Source: Flavisolibacter sp.
GTDB taxonomy: Bacteria; Bacteroidota; Bacteroidia; Chitinophagales; Chitinophagaceae
NCBI GenBank assembly: GCA_028288675.1
Contig: JAQBNG010000127.1
Coordinates: 85,654-149,653 of the forward strand
Direction: 5' to 3'
Length of the DNA: 64,000 nucleotides
This document shows positions 16,433 to 25,064 of the stretch, one piece after another. Made by a program: the position numbers and the translations under genes. Every line of letters begins with the position of its first letter. The first letter of the stretch is position 1. The notes beneath the pieces were generated by a model. That model was not told the origin of the DNA, searched no databases, and saw nothing but the letters and a program-made list of their open reading frames with translations.

Positions 16433-19003
16433 ATGAAAAACAGGCTGTATTTCGTAAGTAAACATGAAGTTGTGAAGAAGGCAAACCAATTATTAATTAT
16501 AGAAGCCGACGCCACCCTGGAGCCACTGCTTTCCCAATTCAATTCTATATTTCAATCGTTGTCAGATACACCTGTTATAGTAGAGCCTTTATTGAATGTT
16601 GCAAATGCCCTCATAGATTCATCGCCGCAGCTTGTACTGTTACATAGCAATCTCACTACTATGCAACACCTGCAGCAGTTCGTTCACCTGCTTACCTTAT
16701 TGCCTTTTTCAAACTTCATCATCGTAAGCAATGAGCAGGACGAGGAATTATGCCTGATGGCATTGGAAGCCGGTGCTGGTGATAGTATAAAAAAAGAACA
16801 CCTCTCCCTTTACTACCTGCGTAAGGCAATCTTATTAAGCCGTCGTAAAAACCGCGTTCAAAAAGAGTTGAACCAAAACAGGGAACAACTTTTAGCCTGT
16901 ATTCAAAACACCCCAAACGTTGCCGTACAGTGGTATAACAGCAAAGCCGAAGTATTATTCTGGAACGAGGCATCGGAACGCATTTTTGGCTGGACGGCGG
17001 AAGAAGCAGTAGGAAAAACTGTTGACCAATTAATTGTTATTCCTGAGAACAAGGAGTTTTGGGTGCATAGGATTAATGAGCTTTCAAAAACCGGCACACG
17101 CTACCAAACAGAAGAGTGGTCGTTCAGCTACCGTGACGGACGCGAAGGATGTTGCATCTCTACACTTTTCCCAATCCCTTCTTTTGGTACAGAGCCGTGG
17201 TTTGTTTGCATGGATGTAGAAATTACCGACCGCAAACAAATGGAAAAAGCCTTGCGGAAAAGCGAAGAGGGCTACCGTACGCTTTTTAACCAGGCTTCGG
17301 ACGCCATTTTTATTAATGATGATAAGGGCCGGCTTTTAGATATGAATGAAATGGCTTGCCAACTTTCTGGCTATACAAAAGAACAGTTAGTAGAAATGAA
17401 CATAACCGATTTGTATGGCAGTGAGGAATTGGCGGCCCGGCCGATTATGTGGGAAGAACTTTTGGCAGGAAGGCGAACCGCTTTGGAACGCAACCTGCTC
17501 CGTGCAAACGGTAACAACATTCCAATAGAAGTAACGGCGCAAATGTTTAACGATGGACGTGTTATGGCCATCATACGTAATATTTCGGAACGAAAAAACA
17601 CCGAAGAAGCTTTGAAGCGAAGCGAGGAAAAGTATCGCTCATTGGTAGAGCAACAGGCCGATGCCATTACCATTTTTAATGCAAGCGGAAAAATACTGGA
17701 TGTAAATACCAGTGCCATGCAAATGCTTAAATACACAAGAGAAGAACTTCAGAACATGACCTTGACGGATATACTTTTAGAAGAAGGTGCAGCCAATAAC
17801 CCTGTTAGTTTTACCAGCTTGAAAGAAGGTGCAGCCACTATAAAGCAACGTAAAATGCGCAGAAAAGACGGTGGCCTGGTAGAAACAGAAGTGAATGCCA
17901 AGCACCTGGGTGATGGGCTATTTATTGCCTCTGCCCGCGACCTTACTGAACGTATAGAAGTACAGCGTGAAGTAGAAAAAGGAAACGAACTTTTAGATTC
18001 TATCATAAACAGTATGCCGGGGCTTTTTTATTTATTTAAAAAAGATGGCGGTTACCTGCGATGGAACAAACAGCTTGAACTCATCACAGGATATTCGCCA
18101 GAAGAGATTAGCCGCATATCGCCGCTCGATTTTTTCAGTAATGAAGAAATGCCCCTTATTGTAAAAGCAATTGAGAAAACCTTTGAAAATGGTAGCTGGA
18201 AATTAGAAGCAAACCTGCTTACAAAAGATGGCCGCAAGATTCCGTACTATTTTACCGGCGCTCTCATAAATTATGCTGATACCGAGTGCTTGCTTGGAAT
18301 GGGCATCGACCTTTCAGCAATAAAAAACCTGGAGAAGGAGCTATCGCAACAAAGAATTGCAGTGCAAAAAAAGATCATGCAGGCAATGATTGATGCCGAA
18401 GAAAAAGAAAAGGGCAAACTAGGCCTGGAACTGCACGACAATATTAGCCAGATACTCTCCGTAGTGCGGATGTACCTTACCATACTTGACTCCAGTCATG
18501 TGCCCGAAGGAGTTACCCTGTCACGAACCATTCAATTACTGGATACCGCTATCAATGAAATTCGCGACCTCTCACATAGCCTTGCCATCAGCTATAAATT
18601 TGAAGTAGGTTTAACTGAGGCTTTACAGGAAATGATTGATAAGATCAGGCTAACCCGTGGTTTTTCTATTGACTTGATACTGCATCCTGCGTTGAATGAA
18701 CGTACAAACAGCCATCAAAAATTAGCCCTTTACCGTATTGTACAGGAACAGTTGAATAACATCATTAAGTATGCAAAAGCATCGGAGGTAGCAGTGCATA
18801 TTGATGTAACACACGATAAAGTGCATTTAAAAATAAGCGACAATGGCGAAGGCTTTAACCCGCTAAAAGTTGATAAGGGTTTAGGGTTGAATAACATCAC
18901 CAACCGCGTGGAGGCCCTGGAAGGGAAAGTTACCATTCAATCGGCTCCTGGTAAAGGTTGCGTGGTAACAGTAAACCTGCCAACGCAAACAAGAAAAGAG
19001 TAG
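16433..19003 (+). CDS. Multi-PAS sensor histidine kinase (HisKA_3, NarL-type)
   Basis: An 856-residue cytosolic kinase. In order: a receiver-like domain (about 18-135), four PAS domains (about 145-275, 280-395, 400-515, 520-645), a HisKA_3 dimerisation helix with phosphoacceptor His in LELHDNISQ (about 667), and an HATPase domain (about 750-850; N-box EQLNNIIKYAKA, DNGEGF, GLGLNNITNRV). The receiver-like domain has His (H71) where the phosphorylated Asp is expected, so it is probably not phosphorylated. HPK7-type kinases pair with LuxR-type response regulators, but none is adjacent. There is no membrane segment, so it senses an internal signal. Confidence 0.88.
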   Translation: MKNRLYFVSKHEVVKKANQLLIIEADATLEPLLSQFNSIFQSLSDTPVIVEPLLNVANALIDSSPQLVLLHSNLTTMQHLQQFVHLLTLLPFSNFIIVSNEQDEELCLMALEAGAGDSIKKEHLSLYYLRKAILLSRRKNRVQKELNQNREQLLACIQNTPNVAVQWYNSKAEVLFWNEASERIFGWTAEEAVGKTVDQLIVIPENKEFWVHRINELSKTGTRYQTEEWSFSYRDGREGCCISTLFPIPSFGTEPWFVCMDVEITDRKQMEKALRKSEEGYRTLFNQASDAIFINDDKGRLLDMNEMACQLSGYTKEQLVEMNITDLYGSEELAARPIMWEELLAGRRTALERNLLRANGNNIPIEVTAQMFNDGRVMAIIRNISERKNTEEALKRSEEKYRSLVEQQADAITIFNASGKILDVNTSAMQMLKYTREELQNMTLTDILLEEGAANNPVSFTSLKEGAATIKQRKMRRKDGGLVETEVNAKHLGDGLFIASARDLTERIEVQREVEKGNELLDSIINSMPGLFYLFKKDGGYLRWNKQLELITGYSPEEISRISPLDFFSNEEMPLIVKAIEKTFENGSWKLEANLLTKDGRKIPYYFTGALINYADTECLLGMGIDLSAIKNLEKELSQQRIAVQKKIMQAMIDAEEKEKGKLGLELHDNISQILSVVRMYLTILDSSHVPEGVTLSRTIQLLDTAINEIRDLSHSLAISYKFEVGLTEALQEMIDKIRLTRGFSIDLILHPALNERTNSHQKLALYRIVQEQLNNIIKYAKASEVAVHIDVTHDKVHLKISDNGEGFNPLKVDKGLGLNNITNRVEALEGKVTIQSAPGKGCVVTVNLPTQTRKE

Positions 19004-19030
19004 GCAGTAATTAGTAAGCAGTAAACAGCC
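19003..19030. repeat. 7-bp periodic tract (4 units)
   Basis: Four consecutive imperfect heptamers, GGCAGTA-like, begin at the last base of the kinase stop codon. This is one of several intergenic tracts with a 7-base period in this window; here it lies between convergent genes. Confidence 0.5.
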
Positions 19031-19057
19031 AGAACGTTCACTACACTTACTGCTATC

Positions 19058-19603
19058 CTACTCATTACCGCCACCTTTATCACCCACAAACCACTGCTCC
19101 TTATTTTTAAAAAGAACATTAAACGTGGTAAGCGAACCATAGATACGTGTGATATATTGTTGCAGGTTCACCTTGTCTTCATCGGTTAGCTTTTTATGCG
19201 CATTGATCTGTTGCTCCATAACACGGATGCGGTCGCGCAGCATTACAATCTTATGGAAGAAGTCTTCAATTGGGATCTCTTTTGGCTTAAGTGATTTATC
19301 CGCCGGTTGCAAGCTCATGATTCCTTTTTGCCAGCGGTCGCCTAAGGGAACTATTTCATTGACACCATTCCAAAGGCGTAAAATTTTCAGCAACGATTTC
19401 TCCACTTCGGAATGTGTTTCTACTTCTTCAGTTACATTTTCGGGAATGATCTCTTCCAGCGCCGTATCGCCTTTATCAACTTCTTTAATGCCATGATAAA
19501 TAAAGGAGATAAGATAGGTTGCATAGCGAACGCCAACAATAACGCCCGGGCCGTGCTGGGTATGTTGAAGTCGGGTGCCGATGCCTAAAGTCAGTTGATC
19601 CAT
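19058..19603 (-). CDS. Conserved hypothetical protein with Tudor/CarD-like N-terminus
   Basis: A 181-residue soluble protein. The first 45 residues (LGIGTRLQHTQHGPGVIVGVRYATYLISFIYHGIKEVDK) look like a small SH3/Tudor-type barrel as in CarD- or UvrD-C-terminal domains. Residues 60-170 are helical with an EDFFHKIVMLRDRIRVMEQQIN coiled-coil stretch. Similar proteins are common in Bacteroidota without known function. A nucleic-acid or RNA-polymerase contact is a guess based on the barrel only. Confidence 0.55.
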   Translation of the reverse strand: MDQLTLGIGTRLQHTQHGPGVIVGVRYATYLISFIYHGIKEVDKGDTALEEIIPENVTEEVETHSEVEKSLLKILRLWNGVNEIVPLGDRWQKGIMSLQPADKSLKPKEIPIEDFFHKIVMLRDRIRVMEQQINAHKKLTDEDKVNLQQYITRIYGSLTTFNVLFKNKEQWFVGDKGGGNE

Positions 19604-19694
19604 TTTATTTTGTTTTTATAAATTCGTTTGAAGCAAATTTTGTATAAGCAATGCTGTAATTGCTCACGCTAAATAAAAGATTGTAGGAAAAAGG

Positions 19695-20867
19695 TTATAA
19701 TCCGTTCACAGTATTGGCAGTAAATACCCGGATAAAATTTTCGCCTAAAATTTTTCTTACGTCCGCTTTACTGTAGCCTCTTTTTAAAAGTGCTTTTGTA
19801 ATCAGTGGCATGGCCGTAACGTCTTTTAATTCTTTGGGGGCAGATGAAATGCCATCGAAGTCGGAGCCAAGGCCTACGTGGTCTACGCCAATTAAGCGAA
19901 CGATATAATCAATATGGTCTATCAGTAGTGAAAGAGGCGGTTTCAGGTTTTTTGCTGCTTCAGGATATTTTGCCAGGAGGTAGCCTTCAATTTCATACCC
20001 TGCCCATTTAAGAATAGTAAGTGAATCTATTTCACGTTTATATAAAGCACTATACTTATCCGCCTTTTTTTGAAAGGTGCTGTCTAAAAACAGCGAGAAA
20101 AAATTAAGATGAATAACCCCGCCGTTTTTACCTATGGCTTTTATCTGTTCGTCTTTTAAATTTCTAAAAACAGGGTTAAAATTATACACGCAACTATGCG
20201 AAGCAATCACCGGTTTTGTTGTGGTATTGATGGCATCCCAAAAGGTTTGTTCGCCTACATGCGAAATGTCAACCATCATTCCCAGGCTATTCATGCGTTT
20301 GACAATATTTTTCCCAAAGGCATTCAATCCTTTATGAACAAGCGAATCTTTCTTTGTTGTTTCATCAAGCGCAGATGTGGCCCAGGAGGTAGAGTTATTC
20401 CAGGTAAGCGTCATATAACGGACGCCACGTTTGTAAAACGCATCTAAGTAAGAGAGGTTGTCTTCTATCATGTGGCCACCCTCTACACCCATCAGGCAAG
20501 CCAGCTTTTTTTGCGCGATGGCTTGCTGCAATTGCAGGGGGTTAGTCACCATCATCATTTTATCCGGGTTGCGGGCAACGATGGCATACAGGGAATCTAT
20601 TTCGATGTTGGCAAACTTGTAGGCTGTGTCTTTGCCAAAACGTTCATTACAAAAGATGGAAAAAATTTGTGCATCTACGCCGCCTTTTTTAAAGCGGGCG
20701 ATGTCGGAGTGTGTTTTACCAGTAAGGTCATTCTCAATGTTTAGTCCCTTCATGGTAGCGGAGGAAAGAACATCGTTATGCGTATCAACAACAATTGCTT
20801 TTTGGTGAAGTGATTTATAAGATTGACAAGAGAATAAAAAGATGGAGAATAGAAGAAGAAGCCGCAT
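19695..20867 (-). CDS. Membrane dipeptidase (M19 family) lipoprotein
   Basis: A 390-residue zinc dipeptidase of the renal-dipeptidase family, anchored as a lipoprotein (lipobox LFSC, Cys14). Metal motifs are DTHND (H30, D32), the bridging Glu in GVEGGH, DISHVGE, ASHSCVYN and the late GLGSDFDGI. It would cleave dipeptides, possibly including L-D peptides from cell-wall turnover, in the periplasm. Length and layout are normal. It is a single gene. Confidence 0.9.
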   Translation of the reverse strand: MRLLLLFSIFLFSCQSYKSLHQKAIVVDTHNDVLSSATMKGLNIENDLTGKTHSDIARFKKGGVDAQIFSIFCNERFGKDTAYKFANIEIDSLYAIVARNPDKMMMVTNPLQLQQAIAQKKLACLMGVEGGHMIEDNLSYLDAFYKRGVRYMTLTWNNSTSWATSALDETTKKDSLVHKGLNAFGKNIVKRMNSLGMMVDISHVGEQTFWDAINTTTKPVIASHSCVYNFNPVFRNLKDEQIKAIGKNGGVIHLNFFSLFLDSTFQKKADKYSALYKREIDSLTILKWAGYEIEGYLLAKYPEAAKNLKPPLSLLIDHIDYIVRLIGVDHVGLGSDFDGISSAPKELKDVTAMPLITKALLKRGYSKADVRKILGENFIRVFTANTVNGL

Positions 20868-20987
20868 GTAAAGAATTTGATTTCAAAGTACAGCTTTCTG
20901 CAAATGCTTCTTCAAAAACATAGAAGGTCTTTGCAGAGGCTAACAATTAAAATAACCAAGCGGATACCTTCTATGTTTAGGATAGCC

Positions 20988-21746
20988 TCAAATAGCCTTT
21001 GTTTTCTTATACTCTTCGTAAGCTATCTTAATAAAAAACTGGAAATCGTAATCGGAGGTGCCGGTTGTAAACTCAAGCGTAGGCCGGTATCTTTTCATAA
21101 AGTCAGCAAGCTCTTCTTCTTTAGTAATGCCTGTTAACTTTTTCACCAGCCCCTTATTAAAACGGCGGTCAATGGCCTTATCTATTTCTTCCTGCTCCAG
21201 CCGTTCGCGAAAGCGTTCCATGCTCCTGTTTTTTCTGAACTGGAACAAGCGGATTATTTCCTGTACATCAAAGCCAACACCTGAAGAAGTAACAGAAGTC
21301 ATTGTTTCAAGCGAAGGCCTTCTGAAGTTAAATGCTTTGGCATAATCCTTCCGGTTTTGTACAGAGTCTTCTTTATAGTTGCGGGTTTTTATTCTAACTT
21401 CTTTCATCACATCGCTCTTCAGCCGCAGGGCAATATCAAACTGCATCACATCGGCAATTTTCAGTACCGGGTATTTGGGCGTTGGCTTGCCTAAAAAAGA
21501 AAACCATATTGAATCTTTTTCTGCAACATCAATCATATAATAACCGGCGGTGTCTGTTACTGATACCCTTCCCCCTGTGCTTTGCACAGTCACCAACTCA
21601 ATAGGATAGGTGCGGGAACTGTCGTAAACATGGCCTTTTACTTTGTACTGGGTAAAGCCTTGTTGTGTAAACAATAGAAGAAAGAAAAACGAAATGATGG
21701 TATAAAAGATTGCCTTTTTCAAAGTGGAAAGCAAGTAACAAAACAA
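20988..21746 (-). CDS. Exported carboxypeptidase-regulatory-like protein
   Basis: A 252-residue protein with a long hydrophobic N-terminus (signal peptide or anchor, about 10-33, ending FTQ). A carboxypeptidase-like regulatory fold follows (about 34-115: YKVKGHVYDSSRTYPIELVTVQS…YYMIDVAEKD). The rest is a charged helical region that includes FRRPSLETMTSVTSSGVGFDVQEIIRLFQFRK. This architecture is frequent in Bacteroidota exported proteins of unknown role. It lacks a barrel and so is not a TonB receptor. Confidence 0.7.
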   Translation of the reverse strand: MFCYLLSTLKKAIFYTIISFFFLLLFTQQGFTQYKVKGHVYDSSRTYPIELVTVQSTGGRVSVTDTAGYYMIDVAEKDSIWFSFLGKPTPKYPVLKIADVMQFDIALRLKSDVMKEVRIKTRNYKEDSVQNRKDYAKAFNFRRPSLETMTSVTSSGVGFDVQEIIRLFQFRKNRSMERFRERLEQEEIDKAIDRRFNKGLVKKLTGITKEEELADFMKRYRPTLEFTTGTSDYDFQFFIKIAYEEYKKTKAI

Positions 21747-21846
21747 ATTGTAAATGGTATGGTAAAGAATAGAGAATGCGATGCATGGGAATGATGGAGT
21801 GAAGTTTTAAGCTATTAACAGAATTGCTATTTGACAGTAAGGTTGT

Positions 21847-21969
21847 TTGTCATCCCTAGGCACGAGGGATCTTTGAACTGCATTGCAAGCGACGGTGGTA
21901 AAAAGTAAAGCCGGTTGCATAAGTCGTTTATAGGGTTTACCTCAGATCACTCCTCCGTCGGGATGACAA
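21847..21969. repeat. 123-bp element with 10-bp terminal inverted repeats
   Basis: TTGTCATCCC at 21847-21856 and GGGATGACAA at 21960-21969 are perfect inverted ends of an otherwise non-coding stretch. It resembles a MITE- or REP-like element. A shorter relative is at 12155-12188. No target-site duplication was identified with certainty. Confidence 0.6.
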
Positions 21970-22090
21970 GTGAGAGTGTTTATGATAGCAGTTAGGTTAA
22001 GTATTTGAAGAGTGGTTGTGCAATGCACAATAGAATTATATCGATGATGTGTTAATTCAATAGCCAAATGCTTATCCTTTTGTTTGGCCT

Positions 22091-22110
22091 CCTTCTCCAT
22101 GCGGAGAAGG
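22091..22110. repeat. Small perfect hairpin
   Basis: CCTTCTCC-ATGC-GGAGAAGG, an 8-bp stem. It is similar in style to the 10-bp hairpin at 56172-56195; both are pyrimidine/purine-arm palindromes in intergenic DNA. Confidence 0.5.
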
Positions 22111-22150
22111 ATAAGAGGATGAGGCTCTTTTGCTGAGTAGCAAACAAAGC

Positions 22151-22169
22151 GTACAAGAGTGCGACGCAA
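22151..22169 (+). repeat. Dispersed 19-base motif, copy 1
   Basis: GTACAAGAGTGCGACGCAA, identical to the copy at 49517-49535 and close to a minus-strand copy at 40919-40937. Here it lies downstream of lpxD. Confidence 0.55.
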
Positions 22170-22248
22170 GAAAGCCTGCTAGCAGTAGTACTTAGCTTGG
22201 TACATAAAAAGCGATAAATTAAAGAACGGTTTGAAGAAGATAGCGCCT

Positions 22249-23214
22249 CTACCCAGTGCCTCCTTTTGAAGATGGGGGAAACACCTTCTCCCACAAAACC
22301 GGTATCCGCTTCATCCATACCAGCTCCTTCTTTTTTGTCATTGCATCTTCAACAGGCGAACCAAAATATTTTCTACCACCCTCTATAGTTGCCGGCACGC
22401 CGCTTTGTGCATATACTTCTGCGCCTTTGCCGATAGTGAGTGTTTTGCTAACCCCTACCTGTCCCCAAAGGATAACTTCATCTTCGATAGTAGTGGCACC
22501 GGCAATACCTACCTGTGCAGCCAGCAAACAGTTTTTACCAATGACCGTATCATGACCTATGTGTACAAGGTTATCTATTTTGGTACCTGCACCTATAACC
22601 GTATCGCCACTAACGCCACGGTCGATGGTACAGTTAGCGCCAATCTCAACGTCATCTTCCACCACCACTCTGCCGCCGCTCAGCATTTTTTTATAGTGAA
22701 CCTCCCTGGTTGTTTTTTTGTTGTAGTAGAAGGCATCGCTGCCTATAACCGTTCCGCTTTGGATGATCACGTTATTGCCGATGATACAATGATCCATGAT
22801 AACAACATTCGGATAAATGATCGTGTCCTTTCCTATCTGAACATGATTACCGATAACAGCACCAGGCATAACAAAAGTTCCTTCGCCAGTGTTTGCAGAG
22901 TCGCTTATTGTTTTTTGAAGCGGCATAAACGGACGATAGTGCGCAACTATTTTTTGATAGGCTTCAAATGGTTCATCTACCAGCAATAAAGATTTATGGG
23001 CAGGAAAATCCGTTACCTGGTTAATGATGATATAGGTAGCTGCTGAGTTAATGCATTTCAGGTAGTACTTAGGGTGGTCAACAAAAACGAGGTCACCTTC
23101 TTCTACCTTATGAATTTCGTTGATGCCGCTTGCAGCACCTTGTTTACTACCGATAATTTGAGCGCCAATTAAGCTTGCTATTTCTGTAAGGGGAACAATA
23201 GTAGGGAAGCGCAT
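22249..23214 (-). CDS. lpxD: UDP-3-O-acylglucosamine N-acyltransferase LpxD
   Basis: A 321-residue lipid A biosynthesis enzyme that adds the N-linked hydroxy-acyl chain to UDP-3-O-acyl-glucosamine. An N-terminal uridine-binding-type domain (about 1-105) is followed by left-handed beta-helix hexapeptide repeats (about 110-290: [20 protein letters not shown]…). The catalytic His lies in [11 protein letters not shown]. It is slightly shorter than the Escherichia coli enzyme (about 341). The extreme C-terminus (PPSSKGGTG) is read from a repeat-like CCTCC…GGGGG stretch and may be recently acquired. It is not next to other lpx genes. A consensus -7 box lies at 23229-23236. Confidence 0.9.
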   Translation of the reverse strand: MRFPTIVPLTEIASLIGAQIIGSKQGAASGINEIHKVEEGDLVFVDHPKYYLKCINSAATYIIINQVTDFPAHKSLLLVDEPFEAYQKIVAHYRPFMPLQKTISDSANTGEGTFVMPGAVIGNHVQIGKDTIIYPNVVIMDHCIIGNNVIIQSGTVIGSDAFYYNKKTTREVHYKKMLSGGRVVVEDDVEIGANCTIDRGVSGDTVIGAGTKIDNLVHIGHDTVIGKNCLLAAQVGIAGATTIEDEVILWGQVGVSKTLTIGKGAEVYAQSGVPATIEGGRKYFGSPVEDAMTKKKELVWMKRIPVLWEKVFPPSSKGGTG

Positions 23215-23228
23215 CTAAAAAGTTTTTC

Positions 23229-23236
23229 CAAAGGTA
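23229..23236 (-). promoter_or_regulatory. -7 box of lpxD
   Basis: TACCTTTG on the minus strand, an exact TAnnTTTG match, 14 bases before the lpxD start codon. Confidence 0.6.
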
Positions 23237-23486
23237 AAAGTGATTTGCAGTTTCAAATTGATGAATAGAAATTACTGGATGCAGTGCTTATCGTTTTTAT
23301 CAACCATTGTAAATGTTGATGCATACCATGATGATTTAAAGAAATAGAAACGATGCGAAGAAAGAGGCTGTAAATTTTTGCTATCATGATCATCAACTGT
23401 GTTATCAATTCACACCTCCATAAAAAAAATGTGAATAAAAAAAGTATGATTTTTTTTCTGTTAGTGAAAAATCTTTTTAATATTGT

Positions 23487-23557
23487 GGTGGGAAATTTAT
23501 TTTCTCTTACTTACTAACCCATCTCAATATTAAGCCCCGCATCTGCGGGGCTTTTTC
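23487..23557 (+). ncRNA. Candidate small RNA ending at an orphan terminator
   Basis: A strong plus-strand terminator (23533-23557) has no gene upstream on its strand; the nearest gene, lpxD, runs the other way. A near-consensus -7 box TAATATTG at 23478-23485 would start a transcript of about 70 nt. A first stem GGTGGG/CCCATC (23487-23492 / 23518-23523, one G-U) precedes the terminator stem. The family is not recognised. Confidence 0.35.
23533..23557 (+). terminator. Intrinsic terminator
   Basis: AGCCCCGC-ATCT-GCGGGGCT, an 8-bp GC-rich stem directly followed by TTTTC. The T-run is only on the plus strand, which fixes the orientation. Confidence 0.88.
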
Positions 23558-23627
23558 TTTGCCTTATATTTACCCCTTTGGTTAACCGGAATAAATAAAT
23601 TTACATTCTTCATATAAAAATAAGTGC

Positions 23628-24503
23628 ATGTTAAAATCAATGACAGGTTTTGGAAGAGCTGAGCGAAACGTAGGGAACAAAACTTTTTTGGTCGACATTA
23701 AATCATTGAACGGAAAACAATTTGACCTGCAGTTAAGAATGCCTGCTTTTCTAAAGCCATTCGAATTTGACATTCGTAAAATTCTTTCGGAAAAGCTGGG
23801 GCGGGGAACGGTTGAATGCAACATCAACTTGAAAGAAACCGGCAATGCAAAGCCGGTAACCATCAATACAGATTTGGCAAAGGCCTACTATAAACCACTG
23901 GAAGCTTTATCTAAAGAGCTAGGCTTAGATACAAGTTCTATTTTAAGTACGCTGGTTAAATTGCCGGAGGTTATTACGCCTACCAGTGAAACGTTGACCG
24001 ATGAGGAATGGAAAGTCTTTGCTACAATTGTACAAGCGGCTATTGATGAATTGAACAATCACCGCGAAGATGAAGGCAGGTCCTTAAAAACAGAACTGGA
24101 ACTGCGCATTAAAAACATTTTAACGCAGCAGGAAGAAGTAGCAAGGCTTGCACCGCTGCGTCAGCCTAAAATAAAGGAAGGGATAAAAAAACTCCTGGAA
24201 GAAAACGTAGGCAAGGAAAATTATGATGAGAACCGCCTGGAACAGGAATTGGTTTATTACGTAGAAAAAATTGACATCACCGAAGAGCAGGTGCGGCTAA
24301 GAAACCACTGCGAGTATTTTACTACCATTCTTAATGAAGAAGAGGAAAGTAAAGGCAAAAAGCTGTCTTTCATTCTGCAGGAAATTGGAAGAGAAATAAA
24401 TACTACCGGCGCCAAGGCTTATGATTCTACCATACAAAAAAGCGTGGTGATGATGAAGGATGAATTGGAAAAAGCAAAAGAACAGGTGTTGAATGTGTTG
24501 TAA
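23628..24503 (+). CDS. yicC: YicC family endoribonuclease
   Basis: A 291-residue protein with the full YicC pattern: N-terminal MLKSMTGFGRAE, internal SLNGKQFDLQLRMP, and C-terminal KGKKLSFILQEIGREINTTGAKAYD with VVMMKDELEKAKEQVLNV. Members are metal-dependent endoribonucleases linked to small-RNA turnover and stationary-phase survival. A downstream gmk gene is often adjacent in other bacteria but is not here. The start is fixed by the conserved N-terminus. It follows an orphan terminator and small-RNA candidate. Confidence 0.93.
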   Translation: MLKSMTGFGRAERNVGNKTFLVDIKSLNGKQFDLQLRMPAFLKPFEFDIRKILSEKLGRGTVECNINLKETGNAKPVTINTDLAKAYYKPLEALSKELGLDTSSILSTLVKLPEVITPTSETLTDEEWKVFATIVQAAIDELNNHREDEGRSLKTELELRIKNILTQQEEVARLAPLRQPKIKEGIKKLLEENVGKENYDENRLEQELVYYVEKIDITEEQVRLRNHCEYFTTILNEEEESKGKKLSFILQEIGREINTTGAKAYDSTIQKSVVMMKDELEKAKEQVLNVL

Positions 24504-24514
24504 AAGAAGCTATG

Positions 24515-24549
24515 AGTTATCAGTAATCAACATTCAGCATTTGACAATA
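24515..24549. repeat. 7-bp periodic tract (5 units)
   Basis: Five consecutive degenerate heptamers (AGTTATC, AGTAATC and so on) between yicC and gldH. The tract ends 7 bases before TAGTTTTA (24556-24563), a near-consensus -7 box for gldH. Confidence 0.5.
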
Positions 24550-24567
24550 CCTTTTTAGTTTTACAGC

Positions 24568-25062
24568 ATGATTTATAGAAAGAATGTTTATGACTTTCTC
24601 TGCCTGCCGCTGATAGCTTGCAGTTTGTGGTTTTCCTCCTGCAACACTATTGATCTTTACGAAAAGGTTGTGGCCGTTCCAAAGCATCAATGGCAAAGCA
24701 GCTATAAGCCTCAATTTACTTTCACGATAAAGGATACAACCGTTCCTTACCAACTGTACCTGGTTGTACGCCATAACAACAAGTATAGGTACAATAATAT
24801 CTGGGTAAACCTTTATGCAAAAGGTCCTGTTGACAGTGTACAAAAATTTAGTTTAGAGTTACCGCTCGCCGGAAAAGAAGGCTGGTTGGGTTCCGGCATG
24901 GATGATGTTTTTGATCACCGTATTGCTTTCACCCTTGCCCCCGAAAAGTTCTCCTTTTCTAAACCGGGCGATTATACTTTTTCGCTTGAACAAATCATGC
25001 GGGATGATCCTTTAACTGACGTAATGAACGTTGGCATCCGCATTGAAAAGAAAATGCAATAG
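24568..25062 (+). CDS. gldH: Gliding motility lipoprotein GldH
   Basis: A 164-residue lipoprotein (lipobox FSSC, Cys25) with the GldH pattern: CNTIDLYEKVVAVPKHQW, a beta-rich middle with YRYNNIWVNLY, GKEGWLGSGMDDVFDHRI, and SFSKPGDYTFSLEQIMRDDPL near the end. GldH is part of the gliding/type IX secretion-associated set in Bacteroidota; in non-gliders its role is unclear. It is followed 2 bases later by a histidine kinase gene, so the three genes 24568-26746 form an operon. Confidence 0.9.
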   Translation: MIYRKNVYDFLCLPLIACSLWFSSCNTIDLYEKVVAVPKHQWQSSYKPQFTFTIKDTTVPYQLYLVVRHNNKYRYNNIWVNLYAKGPVDSVQKFSLELPLAGKEGWLGSGMDDVFDHRIAFTLAPEKFSFSKPGDYTFSLEQIMRDDPLTDVMNVGIRIEKKMQ

Positions 25063-25064
25063 CT

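Larger units (their letters stand above)
21747..22248. other. Repeat-rich intergenic region
   Basis: About 500 bases between two minus-strand genes. It holds the 123-bp inverted-repeat element (21847-21969), a hairpin (22091-22110) and a dispersed 19-base motif (22151-22169). The short open frames here read through repeats and are not credible genes. Confidence 0.6.

Noticed and set aside
21942-22318. Minus-strand open frames of 75 and 88 codons
   Set aside because: They read through repeat elements and the 3' end of lpxD with no protein-like features.
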